Assembly: GCA_018653605.1 (NCBI GenBank)
Contig: JABHYY010000023.1
Location: forward strand, 1 to 43,029
Direction of reading: 5' to 3'
DNA from: an archaeon
GTDB lineage: Archaea > Nanobdellota > Nanobdellia > SCGC-AAA011-G17 > GW2011-AR17
DNA length: 43,029 nucleotides
Each line of letters begins with the position of its first letter. The first letter of the stretch is position 1. Positions 23,960-32,187 of this stretch are shown one piece after another. The notes beneath the pieces are model-generated. The model had not been told where the DNA came from and searched no databases. It saw only the letters and a list, made by a program, of their open reading frames with translations. The position numbers were made by a program, and so were the translations under genes.

Positions 23960-25483
23960 TCAAAATCTGAATCCTGCTCTAGCAAAAACTCTTCCAGATG
24001 GTGTAACTTTTTCAGCAGCTGGTCCTTCAAAACCAGTTACATCAGCTCCAACACCAACACTAAAGTCTCTTGCTCTTGTAGGGAATACATCAACAGCACC
24101 ACCAACAGTACCAACTGAACTTGAAGTGTTCAATTCAGCACCATCTGCTAGTTCTGCAGTAGATCTAAAATGATCAGCACTACCATAAACAGTTAAGTCA
24201 ACAGGACCAGCATGTGCAGTTGCATCAGCAGTAAAGCCCAATCCAATAATTTCCTGAGCATCACTTCCACCACCAACGCCACCACTAACAGCAACTCTAG
24301 CTCTACCTGCTTCATTTTCGCCTCTCAAAGCAACTTCAACAGCAGGAATTACTCTTCCAGTTGTATCTTGTTTACCAGCATAGTCAACAGCATTGAATCT
24401 TGCTTGTAATCTTCCACCAGCAGTTAAGGTCAATGCTCTTGAAACATTCCAACCATAAGCAGCAGATGCATCAACATCAAAAACAGTTACCATACCAGCA
24501 TCTCCAAGTTGAAGATGTGATATACTTATTCTACTTGCATCTAAGTAAACAGATCCCTTATCACTTGTAGGAATTCTTAAACCACCTTCAAAGAAAGCAC
24601 CATTTCCAACAATTGGAAGTGCTCCATTCTCTCTAATATGTTGGTATCCACCAGTAATTGCAAATCTTTGTCTTTCAAAATCAGCAGTTGTATCACTTGT
24701 AACAGGCATTTCAACTACAACACCATCATCCATTGGCATTTCAACAACCTCTTCCAAACCAGCTAATCCAGTCCAGAAGTTTTCTCCAGGAACTAAAATA
24801 GGTTTGTATGTATCTACACCAGCCCATTCATCACCAAAAACACCATCAGCTCTAGCTACAACAGTAGGAACTGTACCTGAATTTGCTACAACCATATTTC
24901 TAGCTAAATTTAAGTAATTATCAGCAACTGTATTTAGTTTAATCCAATCAGCACTACCACCAACAAAAAGGTCTCTTCTTCGAAGCATAGCTTCAGCTGA
25001 TCTTTGATATTCAGTAACTCTTCCTCTAACAGCAGGAGTCAATTTTGATATATGAACAACAGACATTGTATCACTTTCAGGACCAGAAGCAGCACTTATA
25101 CCTTCGTAAAAAGCTCTTCCTTCAGTACCTTCACCAAACAATGCAGCTTCTTCAGAAGCTCTTTCAGTTTGATAAGCCATCAAGGCATTATTAACATCAA
25201 CAACAACATTATCTTGTTCTTCTCTGTTCAAATCACCAAAGCCAGGATAGTGTACACTTGCCAAATCTTCAGCAACATTCCATGCTAATTCATCAGAAAG
25301 AACATTCTGAACAGTTTCACCAGCTTTAGGTGTTAAATTATATAGCTGTCTTAAATCAACAGCTTCTTCAAGAGCCATAGGCTCTGCGTCTTCTTGTGCA
25401 CCTGCAGCTAATGGAGACAGAGCAATCCCTGTACCAAGAGCATATGTTGCAACATTTTTTACAGAATCATAGTTTTTATTCAT
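23960..25483 (-). CDS. Exported protein resembling a bacterial outer-membrane beta-barrel
   Basis: An N-terminal signal-like segment (about 1-30, ending LSPLAAGAQE) precedes a helical domain (about 35-250). From about 270 to 507 come many amphipathic 8-12 residue strands with alternating hydrophobics, Gly turns and polar loops, such as GSVYLDASRISISHLQ, ALTLTAGGRLQARFNAV and RARVAVSGGVGGGSDA. The protein ends RVFARAGFRF, with the terminal Phe typical of bacterial outer-membrane barrels recognised by BamA. Such a protein is unexpected in an archaeon. Codon use looks like its neighbours. It lies 25 nt upstream of the Ig/cadherin-like gene on the same strand. The fold assignment is inference from pattern. 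Confidence 0.6.
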   Translation of the reverse strand: MNKNYDSVKNVATYALGTGIALSPLAAGAQEDAEPMALEEAVDLRQLYNLTPKAGETVQNVLSDELAWNVAEDLASVHYPGFGDLNREEQDNVVVDVNNALMAYQTERASEEAALFGEGTEGRAFYEGISAASGPESDTMSVVHISKLTPAVRGRVTEYQRSAEAMLRRRDLFVGGSADWIKLNTVADNYLNLARNMVVANSGTVPTVVARADGVFGDEWAGVDTYKPILVPGENFWTGLAGLEEVVEMPMDDGVVVEMPVTSDTTADFERQRFAITGGYQHIRENGALPIVGNGAFFEGGLRIPTSDKGSVYLDASRISISHLQLGDAGMVTVFDVDASAAYGWNVSRALTLTAGGRLQARFNAVDYAGKQDTTGRVIPAVEVALRGENEAGRARVAVSGGVGGGSDAQEIIGLGFTADATAHAGPVDLTVYGSADHFRSTAELADGAELNTSSSVGTVGGAVDVFPTRARDFSVGVGADVTGFEGPAAEKVTPSGRVFARAGFRF

Positions 25484-25611
25484 TTTGTATATACCTCGCG
25501 AGTATTATTACTCCTGCAAAATTACAACTGGTTTATAAACCTTTCGATAGAGTAACAACTCCAAAGTGATAGCAACAGTTATAAATACTCCAAAATTTCC
25601 ATAAATCCAAC

Positions 25612-25833
25612 ATGGGAAAAGTTCATACAAAAGCAAAGAGAAGGTTTGGTGGAGGACACACTTTAGGTAGCACTAGATTAGCTTCAAGAAAGAGAACAGC
25701 AAGGCCAAGAAGTTTTAGCTCAGAAGAAGCAGCAAAGAAATGGGCAGAAGCACAAAAAATCAAAGATTTTGACCTAAAGAACCTTAGAGCTGATCATGCT
25801 TCAACAAAAAAAATAATTATAATAAAAAAATAA
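25612..25833 (+). CDS. Small basic protein, probable ribosome-associated
   Basis: This 73-residue protein is highly basic: MGKVHTKAKRRFGGGHTLGS, then ARPRSFSSEEAAKKWAEAQKIKDFDLKNL, then a KKIIIIKK tail. The Gly/Arg/Lys-rich N-terminus and short globular helix suit a small ribosomal or RNA-binding protein. I cannot name it. A TATA element (GTTATAAATAC, about 25579-25590) 25 nt upstream suggests a leaderless transcript, divergent from the beta-barrel-like gene. It converges with the next gene after 1 nt. Confidence 0.65.
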   Translation: MGKVHTKAKRRFGGGHTLGSTRLASRKRTARPRSFSSEEAAKKWAEAQKIKDFDLKNLRADHASTKKIIIIKK

Positions 25834-25834
25834 T

Positions 25835-26758
25835 TTATTCAAACAAATCTTCTTTCTTTTTATCTGTAAAAACATATAATATAATCAGTACAACAATAAA
25901 AATAAGTAGTACAAAAGATAAGAACCTTGCATAGTTTGTTTCAGAAGCAGAACAGCTTTCCTCGTCGATAACAACAGTAGTTCCATTAACCTCTTCTTCC
26001 TCTTCAATAACTTCTTCTTCCTCAGGAATCTCAACAACCTCTTCAACAATTTCAAGCTCAACAATCTTATTCACAGTAGTAGTATAACTAACAATCACAG
26101 GACTATCAACATGCTCATCATCCCAAACATACAACATATCAGTGTAAACACCAGCATCACCTTCTGAAGTAACCCAACCAAATGAATAAAATCCAGTGTA
26201 CAAAAGAACAGTACTATTCTCAAAACCAGAATCACCAATCAAGTTAAAATAAACCCCATCACCCTCAGCATCATAAACATAAACATTATCAGTTGTTCTA
26301 AAGACTTTTTTCCAAAGATAAGTAAAATAATTGTTCTTCACTTCGACAGTAAAAACAGCAGTTTCACCCTCAGCAACACTAGTTGAACTAGTAGAAACAC
26401 TAGGAACAGTGTTAATTATAACAGGTACAACAACAATTTCAGTATCATTCGCTTCTTCAACAACAACAAGCTCTTCTTCATCAATCAGTATAATCTCAGT
26501 ATCCTCAGCTGTCACTTCAGTTTCAGGTTCCTCTTCTACTACAACCACTTCAACATCAAAACCACAACAGCATCTTTCTAAAGCAGTACAAGAAACAAAT
26601 CCAATATCCTCTTCAGAATTTTCACAAGTACTATCTTCATTTAACTCTCTACACTCAGCATAATCATATCCTAAGCTCAAGCATGTGTCTTCACAAGTAT
26701 CTGCCAAACAAAACGGCAACAATAATATAACAACCCCCACAATTAACCATATTTTCAT
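25835..26758 (-). CDS. Secreted Cys-rich protein with Ig-like domain and C-terminal anchor
   Basis: The signal peptide is MKIWLIVGVVILLLPFCLA. A Cys-rich stretch follows (CEDTCLSLGYDYAEC, then CTALERCCCGFD). An acidic linker leads to an Ig/cadherin-like module with VYVYDAEGDGVYFNLIG and WVTSEGDAGVYTDMLYVWDDE. A second acidic linker (EEVVEIPEEEEV) precedes a membrane helix (FLSFVLLIFIVVLIILYVF) with a charged tail. The module closely resembles one in the 21805 protein, so both belong to the same surface-protein set. Confidence 0.78.
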   Translation of the reverse strand: MKIWLIVGVVILLLPFCLADTCEDTCLSLGYDYAECRELNEDSTCENSEEDIGFVSCTALERCCCGFDVEVVVVEEEPETEVTAEDTEIILIDEEELVVVEEANDTEIVVVPVIINTVPSVSTSSTSVAEGETAVFTVEVKNNYFTYLWKKVFRTTDNVYVYDAEGDGVYFNLIGDSGFENSTVLLYTGFYSFGWVTSEGDAGVYTDMLYVWDDEHVDSPVIVSYTTTVNKIVELEIVEEVVEIPEEEEVIEEEEEVNGTTVVIDEESCSASETNYARFLSFVLLIFIVVLIILYVFTDKKKEDLFE

Positions 26759-26873
26759 ATAGTAGAAAATTCAAATAATCTTTATAATAATTGTTGTTGT
26801 TTGAAGATTATAATAAGGGAGCTTATTAGCACTGACAGCAAGCCTAATAAACAAATGCCTATTATATATAGAT

Positions 26874-27593
26874 ATGAAACCCTTTTGGCCAGCTGTAAAC
26901 AAAGTAATCAAGTATTCCAACATTATAATAGAAGTATTAGATGCCAGATTTCCAGAATTAACAAGAAATCAAGAGATTGAAGACAAGATCAAAAGAAAAA
27001 AATTAATTTTGGTTTTGAACAAGTGTGATCTGGTTGATAAAAAGGAAGTTGAAGCTTGGGCAAAAGAACACAATGCCTTATTTGTTTCAGCAACAAAAAG
27101 ATTAGGCACTACAATGTTAAAAAGAAAAATTATTTCTCTATCAAAAGGAAAAACAACAGTTGGTGTTTTAGGATATCCAAACACAGGAAAAAGTTCTATA
27201 ATAAATGTGCTTGCTGGTCGAAGAGCAGCAAAAACTTCACCACAGTCAGGATATACAAAAGGAAGACAATTAATTCGAATGTCACCAAACATTTATCTGT
27301 TTGACACACCAGGTGTTTTACCTTACAAAGAAAAAGATGAATTAAAACATAGCTTAACCTCAACAAAAGATTTTACAAAAGTTAAAGATCCTGAGACAGT
27401 TGCATTTGAACTTATTAAATTAAAAAAAACAACAATACAAAAGTTTTACAAATTAGAATCAGATGATCCAGAAGAATTGTTAGAAGAGTTAGGACAAAAA
27501 TTAGGCAAATTAAAAAAAGGTGGAAAGGTTAACTTTGATGCAACAGCAAGGATTATTTTAAAAGATTGGCAAAGAGGGAAAATTAAAGGGTAA
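26874..27593 (+). CDS. Circularly permuted GTPase (YlqF/YawG-like)
   Basis: These GTPases act in ribosome subunit assembly. The G motifs appear in permuted order: G4 LVLNKCDLVDK (41-51), G5 ALFVSATKR (about 64-72), G1 GVLGYPNTGKSSIIN (about 97-111), G2-region SGYTKG, then G3 DTPGVLP. The N-terminal IIIEVLDARFPELTRN is the family's DAR(D/I)P region. A basic C-terminus (GKLKKGGKVNFDATARIILKDWQRGK) probably contacts RNA. Its 239 residues make it compact. It overlaps the convergent lipid-kinase-like gene by 11 nt. Confidence 0.92.
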   Translation: MKPFWPAVNKVIKYSNIIIEVLDARFPELTRNQEIEDKIKRKKLILVLNKCDLVDKKEVEAWAKEHNALFVSATKRLGTTMLKRKIISLSKGKTTVGVLGYPNTGKSSIINVLAGRRAAKTSPQSGYTKGRQLIRMSPNIYLFDTPGVLPYKEKDELKHSLTSTKDFTKVKDPETVAFELIKLKKTTIQKFYKLESDDPEELLEELGQKLGKLKKGGKVNFDATARIILKDWQRGKIKG

Positions 27594-28539
27594 CTCCTTC
27601 TAATACTGGATCAGGTGTCATACATCTAGTTTTTTCAAAACTAACAACCCTCATAGGATAACTTGTCATTTTCACAGGTTTTTGAAAATCATAATCATCA
27701 CCATCAACAATAGTCATTCCAGCATTTTCAAAAACAACCTCACTTGCAGGCCTTTCAATCTCAAGCCCAATTCTTTGACCCATGATTCCTCTTTTGTAAA
27801 ACACAAGAGGATCAATTGAACCAAAATCACCAGCCATAACCTGTAAATCATTTGAATAAGGTGGTTTAAACCCAAGCAATGAAATAGGAATAGAATAAAC
27901 AGCAATACCATTAAATTCACCATTCATTTGTTTTCCATCAACAACCATACTATATTCTCTTTTACCAAGCATTCTTTCATGGTGCTTTTTCATCAAATCT
28001 TTCATATAAAATGAAGCCATTGTTTGTACAACCATTCTAGCGCCATTTACAAAACTTTTTTTCTCATTATACATTTCAAACAGATTATAAATTAAACCAC
28101 TTGTAGCAGACCAACAAAACAAAGGTTGTTCTCCCTCTCTTTCAACTTTGATCAAATTACACACAGTTTCTTCTAAACTTTCACACTTATCCAACTTTCT
28201 AACAGGAGCTAAAGGATCTAAAGTCCAAATTTTACTTTGACCTAAAGCTTTAGAAAAAACATTAAAAGTTCCAGAAGGACCAATAAGGACAGGAGGAACA
28301 TCCCTTGTTTCAAACAATCTAAAAGTATCAGTAGCATAAAGATGTCCACCACCATCACCAGTTATCCAAACAATAACATCTGGCCTGTCTTTGTTAACAA
28401 TCTCATCAAACATTTGAGGAAATCTTTCAGGATTTTCAATATGAACAGGAGAATGGGGATATAGTTTCTTAATCTTTTCAATTAATTTTTTATCAACTCT
28501 TCTAGCATTAACATTAACAATAAAAGATTTTTTATACAT
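27583..28539 (-). CDS. Diacylglycerol kinase/YegS-like lipid kinase family protein
   Basis: The family phosphorylates lipid hydroxyls with ATP. Family features are the strand SFIVNVNARR, the nucleotide-loop VIVWITGDGGGHLYATDTF (GGDGT-like, here TGDGGG) and LIGPSGTFNVFSKALG, corresponding to LGTGNDFA. The later NDLQVMAGDFGSID resembles the C-terminal beta-sandwich. Because the GGDGT motif and LGT loop both deviate, activity may be altered. I start it at ATG 28539, about 25 nt after a TATA-like AATTTAAAT; the TTG at 28548 is the track start. It converges on the GTPase gene. Confidence 0.75.
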   Translation of the reverse strand: MYKKSFIVNVNARRVDKKLIEKIKKLYPHSPVHIENPERFPQMFDEIVNKDRPDVIVWITGDGGGHLYATDTFRLFETRDVPPVLIGPSGTFNVFSKALGQSKIWTLDPLAPVRKLDKCESLEETVCNLIKVEREGEQPLFCWSATSGLIYNLFEMYNEKKSFVNGARMVVQTMASFYMKDLMKKHHERMLGKREYSMVVDGKQMNGEFNGIAVYSIPISLLGFKPPYSNDLQVMAGDFGSIDPLVFYKRGIMGQRIGLEIERPASEVVFENAGMTIVDGDDYDFQKPVKMTSYPMRVVSFEKTRCMTPDPVLEGVTL

Positions 28540-28564
28540 AGAATTCAAGAAAAACTTTTATTAT

Positions 28565-28720
28565 TTAAATTATACTGTTAATCATTCTATTTATTTCATC
28601 ATCTCTTCTGCAACTATTTGGTTTACCGCAATAAGGACAAAGTTTACCAACCCAACCTTTATTCCTTCTAAAAGTGTACCTGCATCCTTCACAAATAAAC
28701 CTAGCCATATCTTCTTCCAT
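28565..28720 (-). CDS. Small zinc-ribbon protein (51 aa)
   Basis: Absent from the ORF track, this ORF starts at ATG 28720 and ends at TAA 28565-28567. The protein (MEEDMARFICEGCRYTFRRN...) has two CxxC-type pairs, CEGC at 10-13 and CPYC at 28-31, typical of a rubredoxin-like zinc ribbon. An additional Cys follows at 37. It is basic in the middle and could bind nucleic acid or serve as a metal centre. Its ATG is 48 nt upstream of the 28769 gene's stop, same strand. Confidence 0.72.
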   Translation of the reverse strand: MEEDMARFICEGCRYTFRRNKGWVGKLCPYCGKPNSCRRDDEINRMINSII

Positions 28721-28768
28721 ATTACTATATAATGCCTACTCATTTATTAAGTTTTTTAGTCTAGAACT

Positions 28769-29020
28769 CTATAATGAGGCCCTAACGCCCTCAATTGTAT
28801 AACCACCTAATCGATCATGAAATACAAATATTGGTTCTAAAACTTGATTTTCAGTAGTTAATACAATCTCTGATAATCTCGTAGAATAAGTATCACAATA
28901 TCCACTAACAGAAGGTATGGCATCAACAATTGCTCTTGCAACCCTTTGGCTATCTTCGAGTCTACAGTGTCTTGTCAAATATGTTTTATTCACCATACAA
29001 AAGATTTCGTCAGCATTCAT
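28769..29020 (-). CDS. Hypothetical protein (83 aa)
   Basis: This short soluble protein has an N-terminal helix (MNADEIFCMVNKTYLTRHCRLEDSQRVARAIVDAI) and a strand-rich C-terminal half (EIVLTTENQVLEPIFVFHDRLGGYTIEG). I do not recognise it. It is followed downstream by the zinc-ribbon gene on the same strand, and upstream lies an A/T-rich promoter region divergent from the 29103 gene. Confidence 0.55.
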   Translation of the reverse strand: MNADEIFCMVNKTYLTRHCRLEDSQRVARAIVDAIPSVSGYCDTYSTRLSEIVLTTENQVLEPIFVFHDRLGGYTIEGVRASL

Positions 29021-29102
29021 TGCCCATCAAAATTTCAACTTATTTATATAATTATCTATTACAATAATACTTATATATTAATATTAATTAATTATATATA
29101 CT

Positions 29103-29456
29103 ATGGCAGATCTAGTAGCATGTCTATCAACCGGAAAAGGAACTTGGACTGAAGTAAAAAAATTAATCCATAATCAAAATTGGGATAATATATACTTGAT
29201 TACAAATGACTTTGGAAAAGATAAATTCACAGCAGACAAAGAGCTTAAGTTTATTCTAGTGGATGTAAATTCTGGAATGGATTCTATGAAAAAGATTATC
29301 ATGGAAGCATTACAAGATAAAGTGAAGACAGAGGTTGCAGTAAATTTTATTTCAGGATCAGGTAAAGAACATATGGCACTTTTATCAGCACTGTTCAAGC
29401 TTGGAACAGGTATAAGGTTTATTATTCCAACAGATTCAGATGTAAAAGAGTTATAA
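29103..29456 (+). CDS. Small Rossmann-like protein, possibly CARF-related
   Basis: The 117 residues read as beta-alpha repeats: LVACLSTGKGTWTEVKKLI, then NIYLITNDF, LKFILVDVN, VAVNFISGSGKEHMALLSALFKLG, then IRFIIPTD. The NxxSGSGKxHMALLSAL segment resembles the NxTGGTKxMSLAL nucleotide-binding loop of CARF/ring-nuclease proteins that bind cyclic oligoadenylates. The resemblance is short and no CRISPR array or cas gene is in the window. A TATA-rich region (ATTAATTATATATAC) abuts the ATG. Confidence 0.55.
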   Translation: MADLVACLSTGKGTWTEVKKLIHNQNWDNIYLITNDFGKDKFTADKELKFILVDVNSGMDSMKKIIMEALQDKVKTEVAVNFISGSGKEHMALLSALFKLGTGIRFIIPTDSDVKEL

Positions 29457-29530
29457 GAATTTTTGTAGGGTTATTTATTGTAGTGACTACTTTAATGTCA
29501 CAGTTAATCATCACACAATCACAGAAAAGA

Positions 29531-30337
29531 TTAAAAAACAAATGGCCTTATTGATAATTTATATCTCCTAGTTTGGTTTGGAGCAACTGTATCAAACTCA
29601 CCCTCAGAAAAATAAGCTCCATTAACAACTGGTCTTTTTAATACAGGTTCGATGCAGATCATTCCTTCATGAGGTGTCCAAAGGACTGCTGCTTCAAAAC
29701 CATCCATTCTAAAATCAATACCTTGACTATCACCTCTGTATAAAATTCTCGAAGTATCTATAATTATTGGACCTCCTTGCAAAACATCTCTAACAGAAGC
29801 AATAGGATCTTCTGACCCTTCTACATATAGTTTACCTAAATCACCCTCTCCTTCAGTTCTAAATGCAGGATGCCAACCTAAGTTAAAAGGCATAATTTCA
29901 TCTCCAGTATTTTTAATATTAAAATAAAGATTTAACGCATAACAATCCATCATAAGTCTTTTTTCCAATTCAAAAGGCATCCATTTCATTGACTTGGGAT
30001 GGTTTTTTCCAGATTTTGGGTTAGGCACTTCAGAACCATCATAACTCTGTTTCAGTGTAACCCCTTTATCTGCATTAAAAATAATCTCCCAAGGTAACAC
30101 TCTAGAAATTCCATGCTGATCTAAAGGATAGACTTCATTATTCCAAACAACTTGATGTTTGTCAGCAGGACCAAAAAAAGGGAAAGCTACAAGTTCAGAA
30201 TTTGGCCAGCCTGGGACACTTTCTACAGCACCAGGATGCATGAATTCTCTATCTTCAAATTTTATTCCATAGATCTGACCTGAATCAGAATCAATCATTA
30301 CTTCTAACTGTAGATCTTTAAACTTTATTCCTACCAT
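29531..30337 (-). CDS. Aldose 1-epimerase-like protein
   Basis: Mutarotases interconvert the alpha and beta anomers of aldoses. The 268 residues follow the galactose mutarotase-like fold. LVAFPFFGPADKH lies near the start, PLDQHGISRVLPWEI supplies one catalytic-site His, and FNLGWHPAF the second. MICIEPVLKRP supplies the catalytic-base Glu near the C-terminus. The sugar is not identifiable, and no sugar pathway genes are nearby. Confidence 0.85.
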   Translation of the reverse strand: MVGIKFKDLQLEVMIDSDSGQIYGIKFEDREFMHPGAVESVPGWPNSELVAFPFFGPADKHQVVWNNEVYPLDQHGISRVLPWEIIFNADKGVTLKQSYDGSEVPNPKSGKNHPKSMKWMPFELEKRLMMDCYALNLYFNIKNTGDEIMPFNLGWHPAFRTEGEGDLGKLYVEGSEDPIASVRDVLQGGPIIIDTSRILYRGDSQGIDFRMDGFEAAVLWTPHEGMICIEPVLKRPVVNGAYFSEGEFDTVAPNQTRRYKLSIRPFVF

Positions 30338-30419
30338 AACCCTAGTTTTTTAATCCTTATTTATAAACATTCCTAAAACCATCAAAAAACATTTAAACCT
30401 CCCCAACAAGAAAAAATTT

Positions 30420-31427
30420 ATGTTTAAAGAAATGTTAGAATATGATGAAACACTATTCAAAGATGAACTAGTTCTAGACTATGAATACCTACCAAAAATT
30501 CTAAAATTCAGAGAAAACCAACAGCAACATTTTGCAACAACAATAAAACCTTTACTGCAAAAAAGAAATGGTTCAAACTTATTTATTTATGGAACACCAG
30601 GAATTGGAAAAACAGCAGCATGCAAACATGTACTAAGAGAATTAGAGCTAGAAACAGATTTAGTAATCCCACTCTACATAAACTGTTGGAAACATGATAC
30701 AGTTTACAAAATATTAGTAGAAATGTGCGAACAACTGAAATACAAATGGGTACAAAACAAAAAAACAGATGAATTAATGAAAGCAATAGCAGAAATCCTG
30801 AACCAAAAAGCAGCGGTTTTCGTGTTAGATGAAGTTGACAAGCTAAAAGAGCAACAAATAATTTACCAATTACTAGAAGACATTTACAAAAAATGCATTT
30901 TCATGATAACAAATGACAAGGATTGCTTAGCAAAACTAGACCAAAGAGTAAAATCAAGATTACTACCAGAAATGCTAGAATTCAAACCATACAACTATGA
31001 TGAAACAAAAGGGATTTTAGAAGAAAGAAAAAATGCAGGTTTTTTTCCAGGAGTGTTTTCAGAACAAGCATTTGAAAAAATAGCAGAAACTTGTTTTGAA
31101 AGAGAAGATATTAGAGTTGGAATTTTCTTACTAAAACAATCAGCAAACAATGCAGAAAACAAATCACAAAGAAAAGTTTTAGTAGATCATGTTGAAACAG
31201 AAAAACTAGATAGGTTTGAAAAAGCTAAAATTAAAGTGGATGATGATGACAAAACCATTCTAAACATTGTAAAAGAAAAACCAGGTTTATCAATAGCAAG
31301 TATTTATGAAATATTCTCAAAAAACTCTGACAAATCACTAAGAACAGTTAGAAGAAGAATTGAAAGGTTAAGAGATCTAAAACAAGTGATTTTTGAAGAA
31401 ACACCAACAGGTTCAGTTGTAAAATAG
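30420..31427 (+). CDS. cdc6: Orc1/Cdc6 family replication initiator
   Basis: It binds origins and loads the MCM helicase. The AAA+ module has Walker A GTPGIGKTAACKH (58-70), Walker B FVLDEVDKL (134-142), and sensor 1 region FMITNDKDCL. The arginine-bearing DQRVKSRLLPEMLEFKPY, the lid domain and C-terminal winged helix (SIASIYEIFSKNSDKSLRTVRRRIERLRDL) follow. At 335 residues it is slightly short. The upstream 80 bases are A/T-rich with TATA-like motifs, but I found no clear origin-recognition repeats beside it. Confidence 0.92.
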   Translation: MFKEMLEYDETLFKDELVLDYEYLPKILKFRENQQQHFATTIKPLLQKRNGSNLFIYGTPGIGKTAACKHVLRELELETDLVIPLYINCWKHDTVYKILVEMCEQLKYKWVQNKKTDELMKAIAEILNQKAAVFVLDEVDKLKEQQIIYQLLEDIYKKCIFMITNDKDCLAKLDQRVKSRLLPEMLEFKPYNYDETKGILEERKNAGFFPGVFSEQAFEKIAETCFEREDIRVGIFLLKQSANNAENKSQRKVLVDHVETEKLDRFEKAKIKVDDDDKTILNIVKEKPGLSIASIYEIFSKNSDKSLRTVRRRIERLRDLKQVIFEETPTGSVVK

Positions 31428-31489
31428 AGCATTCTATACAAAATTCAGCAAGCATAAAGATTAAATACACAAACAAAATTCCTAAAAAT

Positions 31490-31834
31490 ATGCCTGAATC
31501 AATAATCTTTGCATGCTATAGCCATGATTTTGTTAGACCTGATGGAGAAATTATTGAAAATTATGGCTTTGATATTTTATGTGTGCCACCTAATGAATTA
31601 GGGCCTTTTTCAGTAACTCATGTTAAAATAGTTGGAGGAAGAGGAGAAATATCAGATATTGAGGATTTAGCACAATATCTTTGGAACAGAAGAATAACTC
31701 TAGAAGAAAGAGGAAAAGATGTTTTAGGCTTTGGAACAGCTGTAACTCCTATAGCTGTGCAGATAGCAAATAATCCCAGGAAATTATCAACTAATGAATA
31801 TTACTACTTAGATTCAATATTAAATTGGCATTAG
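31490..31834 (+). CDS. Hypothetical protein (114 aa)
   Basis: This soluble protein opens with a strand (MPESIIFACYSHDFV). It continues through FGFDILCVPPNELGPFSVTHVKIVGG and a helix (DIEDLAQYLWNRRITLEERG) to a mixed C-terminus. No family is recognised. It follows cdc6 at 62 nt on the same strand with an A/T-rich stretch between, so it may have its own promoter. The shared upstream promoter module begins about 5 nt after its stop. Confidence 0.6.
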   Translation: MPESIIFACYSHDFVRPDGEIIENYGFDILCVPPNELGPFSVTHVKIVGGRGEISDIEDLAQYLWNRRITLEERGKDVLGFGTAVTPIAVQIANNPRKLSTNEYYYLDSILNWH

Positions 31835-31839
31835 CATAC

Positions 31840-31906
31840 TCTAAAATATATGTTCTACACTCATTGGAGTGACATGTGACATCTGTGCGCGCAGCGCTTA
31901 TAAACA
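31840..31906 (+). promoter_or_regulatory. Shared upstream promoter module, copy 2 (tiny-gene operon)
   Basis: The order on the + strand is an A/T block (TAAAATATATGTTCTA), a spacer, then GAGTGACATGTGACATCTGTGCGCGCAG (31867-31894), then the TATA element CGCTTATAAAC (31895-31905). The first start codon follows about 55 nt later with a strong GGAGGAG site. It matches copy 1 in the endonuclease promoter at the same spacing, including the doubled GTGACAT and the GC-rich near-palindrome CTGTGCGCGCAG. Confidence 0.75.
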
Positions 31907-31961
31907 ATTCCAACTATACTAATATTAACACAATTTGAGTTTAAAATAGGAGGAGAAAAAA

Positions 31962-32105
31962 ATGAGAACTAGCGTAAGCTATATGCCATGGAACCAGTAC
32001 AGACAAAGAGTAAACCAGATAGAAATGTTACATTTCTTACATACAACAACACTCCAATCAGTGAAAAATTATTGGAGAAAAAAAGGAGGGGATACATATG
32101 TTTGA
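31962..32105 (+). CDS. Small basic protein A of tiny-gene operon (47 aa)
   Basis: Not in the ORF track. It starts at ATG 31962, 7 nt after AGGAGGAG, and ends TGA 32103-32105. The sequence MRTSVSYMPWNQYRQRVNQI is basic and helix-prone, ending WRKKGGDTYV. No homologue is recognised. The next gene starts 8 nt before its stop, with its own GGAGGGG site, which points to a compact translated operon. Confidence 0.6.
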   Translation: MRTSVSYMPWNQYRQRVNQIEMLHFLHTTTLQSVKNYWRKKGGDTYV

Positions 32106-32187
32106 AACAGAATTTATTGAAAAGATATTCAGCCAACAACTAATGCAATTACCAATAGAGGAGGAACAAAAATGGAAAAAATACTAG
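32098..32187 (+). CDS. Very small protein B of tiny-gene operon (29 aa)
   Basis: ATG 32098 follows GGAGGGGATACAT and the frame ends TAG 32185-32187. The peptide MFETEFIEKIFSQQLMQLPI plus an acidic/Lys tail is amphipathic. It overlaps gene A by 8 nt and gene C by 16 nt. The strong ribosome-binding site is the main evidence that it is real; length alone would not support it. Confidence 0.45.
   Translation: MFETEFIEKIFSQQLMQLPIEEEQKWKKY

Noticed and set aside
25495-25502. CTCGCGAG palindrome before the beta-barrel-like gene as an operator
   Set aside because: It is a single 8-bp palindrome without a second copy; too short to claim.
26759-26873. Small RNA between the Cys-rich surface protein and the GTPase
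   Set aside because: There is no stable fold, box C/D or H/ACA motif; only A/T-rich promoter-like sequence.
30340-30419. Replication origin upstream of cdc6
   Set aside because: The stretch is A/T-rich but short, and I see no repeated origin-recognition boxes; only a promoter is supported.
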